DNA of 43,244 nucleotides from a virus. Position 1 is the first letter of the stretch. The number at the start of each line of letters is the position of its first letter. The stretch spans positions 1 through 43,244 of IMG/VR virus record IMGVR_UViG_3300020219_000484. One strand, 5' to 3'. Positions 42,458 through 43,244 of this stretch are shown here, in pieces. A program made the position numbers and the translations under genes. The notes under the pieces are model-generated. The model had not been told where the DNA came from, searched no databases, and was given only the letters and a program-made list of their open reading frames with translations.

Positions 42458-42684
42458 CACAATATATTCCCCACCGCAGAGGCGGACGCCCGGACGGGGC
42501 GTGCGAGGACGGCTGTTCCACAGACGCACTTTTTCGCCTTTCCATCTTCTTCGATCGTGAGCAAGGCCCACGACTGGAACCGACCGAGTAATTCTGTCAC
42601 CGCGGCCGCTTGCTGCACCCCACCCTGAAGCGGGGCAATCTGCACCAATGCGATGATCGCAGCGATCTCCTGTTTCGTAACCAC
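42457..42684 (-). CDS. Small lysis-cassette protein, unknown
   Basis: A 75-residue protein from GTG with AGGGGA upstream. An amphipathic, fairly hydrophobic first half (IAAIIALVQIAPLQGGVQQA) is followed by GRFQSWALLTIEEDGKAKKC and a short CVC motif. Its place between two membrane-protein genes suggests a part in lysis or an antiholin, but sequence alone does not show it. Confidence 0.55.
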   Translation of the reverse strand: MVTKQEIAAIIALVQIAPLQGGVQQAAAVTELLGRFQSWALLTIEEDGKAKKCVCGTAVLARPVRASASAVGNIL

Positions 42685-42686
42685 TT

Positions 42687-42887
42687 TTACTTCCCCTGTT
42701 GCCCGTTGATGTGCGTGTTGATGAACCCGATGACGGCCACAACTATGCCAAGAACTATCGTGAACTTAGCATACACCCTTGGCTCCAGGAGCTGCTGAAA
42801 ATGCACCGACAAGGACTGCAGCGTGCCCGCCAAGATGATGATGAACCCGGTAATCTTGGTTTTGTGGCTGTTGAGGAATTCCAGCAT
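42687..42887 (-). CDS. Small two-segment membrane protein, alternative holin
   Basis: A 66-residue protein with segments about 12-26 (ITGFIIILAGTLQSL) and 41-58 (KFTIVLGIVVAVIGFIN), short charged start (MLEFLNSHKTK) and polar end. The topology suits a holin or antiholin. The ATG 42887 has only a weak G-rich ribosome site. Confidence 0.6.
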   Translation of the reverse strand: MLEFLNSHKTKITGFIIILAGTLQSLSVHFQQLLEPRVYAKFTIVLGIVVAVIGFINTHINGQQGK

Positions 42888-42912
42888 GGCTCTGACCCCG
42901 GGTGAAGAAAGC

Positions 42913-43244
42913 CTATGTTATCGCACCTTTCACGTTCGGGGAAGTGCTGCCCCCCGACCAAACAACTGTCGCGCCGCCTGGCACCAGCGCCGCGCCTGCC
43001 GCGCCGCCCGCTGGTGCTGCGACGTCCGAGGAAAATGTGGTCGGCGACGTACCGACGGCGCCAACGGTCCCCCAGTCCCCACCAGCGCCGCCGGCGCCGC
43101 CAGTGGCAGCGCCACCGGCCTGTGCCCCTGCGCCGCCTGCGCCGCCCGCAGACGTGGCCAGCAGCGTTCCCCTGCTCCCGGCTGCGGAGTCCGCCAAGAG
43201 AGTCGGGCTGCCCGAGGACAGGTCAGCATGGCCTATTCCTTGGC
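42913..43244 (-). CDS. Gly-rich protein, 5' part beyond window; possible fibre C-terminus
   Basis: A frame open from the right edge to the stop at 42913 (about 110 residues). It reads QGIGHADLSSGSPTLLADSA then a Gly/Ala/Thr-rich segment (GGAGGAGAQAGGAATGGAGG, DWGTVGAVGTSPTTF) and ends SGGSTSPNVKGAIT. No start is seen inside the window that fits better. Composition and place resemble the end of the fibre gene that leaves the left edge. Joining base 1 directly to base 43244 gives a frame mismatch of one base, so the two are not exactly contiguous as given. Confidence 0.55.
   Translation of the reverse strand, partial: QGIGHADLSSGSPTLLADSAAGSRGTLLATSAGGAGGAGAQAGGAATGGAGGAGGDWGTVGAVGTSPTTFSSDVAAPAGGAAGAALVPGGATVVWSGGSTSPNVKGAIT

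Overview
The window is a dense, GC-rich tailed-phage genome, or nearly all of one. It encodes short-tail (podovirus-type) virion proteins: a large terminase, a 753-residue portal, scaffold, capsid, head-tail adaptor, a nozzle-like protein, a T7 gp13-like protein, internal virion proteins and a repeat-rich tail fibre. A lysozyme with an Rz/Rz1 spanin pair implies a Gram-negative host. The base composition points to a high-GC proteobacterium, but I cannot name it. I see no integrase, CI-like repressor, phage RNA polymerase, tRNA or reverse transcriptase, so transcription probably relies on host RNA polymerase.

Layout. Bases 1-18936 (minus strand) hold packaging, head, tail and fibre genes, transcribed away from a 1.45-kb non-coding region at 18937-20386. 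That region holds four abutting CTGT-N8-ACAG (LexA-type) boxes plus a fifth further on, a six-copy 41-bp GC-rich repeat array, an AT-rich core flanked by an 18-bp inverted repeat and studded with GGTAACC-like words, and GTGAC-N7-GTCAC palindromes. It looks like a combined divergent promoter, operator and candidate replication origin. Bases 20387-27252 (plus strand) hold about 27 very small genes, mostly joined by 4-base ATGA/GTGA overlaps, including a RadC-like JAB protein, a Cys-rich unknown and a small helix-turn-helix protein. Bases 27249-39078 (plus strand) hold the replication module: Prim-Pol/VapE-type primase-helicase, DUF2800-type nuclease, Enc34-type ssDNA-binding protein, family-A DNA polymerase, VRR-NUC nuclease, SNF2-like helicase and a dATP/dGTP diphosphohydrolase-like protein. 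It is interrupted at 32015-34611 by a secreted Gly-rich protein, a frameshifted cytosine-methyltransferase-like gene and a cluster of short helical paralogues. Bases 38978-43244 (minus strand) hold a proteasome-beta/HslV-like protein, a metallophosphoesterase, spanins, endolysin, holin candidates and a Gly-rich fragment that may be the C-terminus of the fibre gene cut by the left edge, suggesting a circular or circularly permuted molecule.

How it fits together. The divergent region would launch the plus-strand early and replication operon and the minus-strand packaging and virion operon. Two clear intrinsic terminators bracket the genes after the capsid gene, and the capsid leader carries an inverted repeat overlapping its Shine-Dalgarno sequence. 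The most unusual content is the LexA-like operator array, the expanded family of tiny helical proteins joined by a recurring stop-start module, and two small indels that have broken or fused members of these cassettes.
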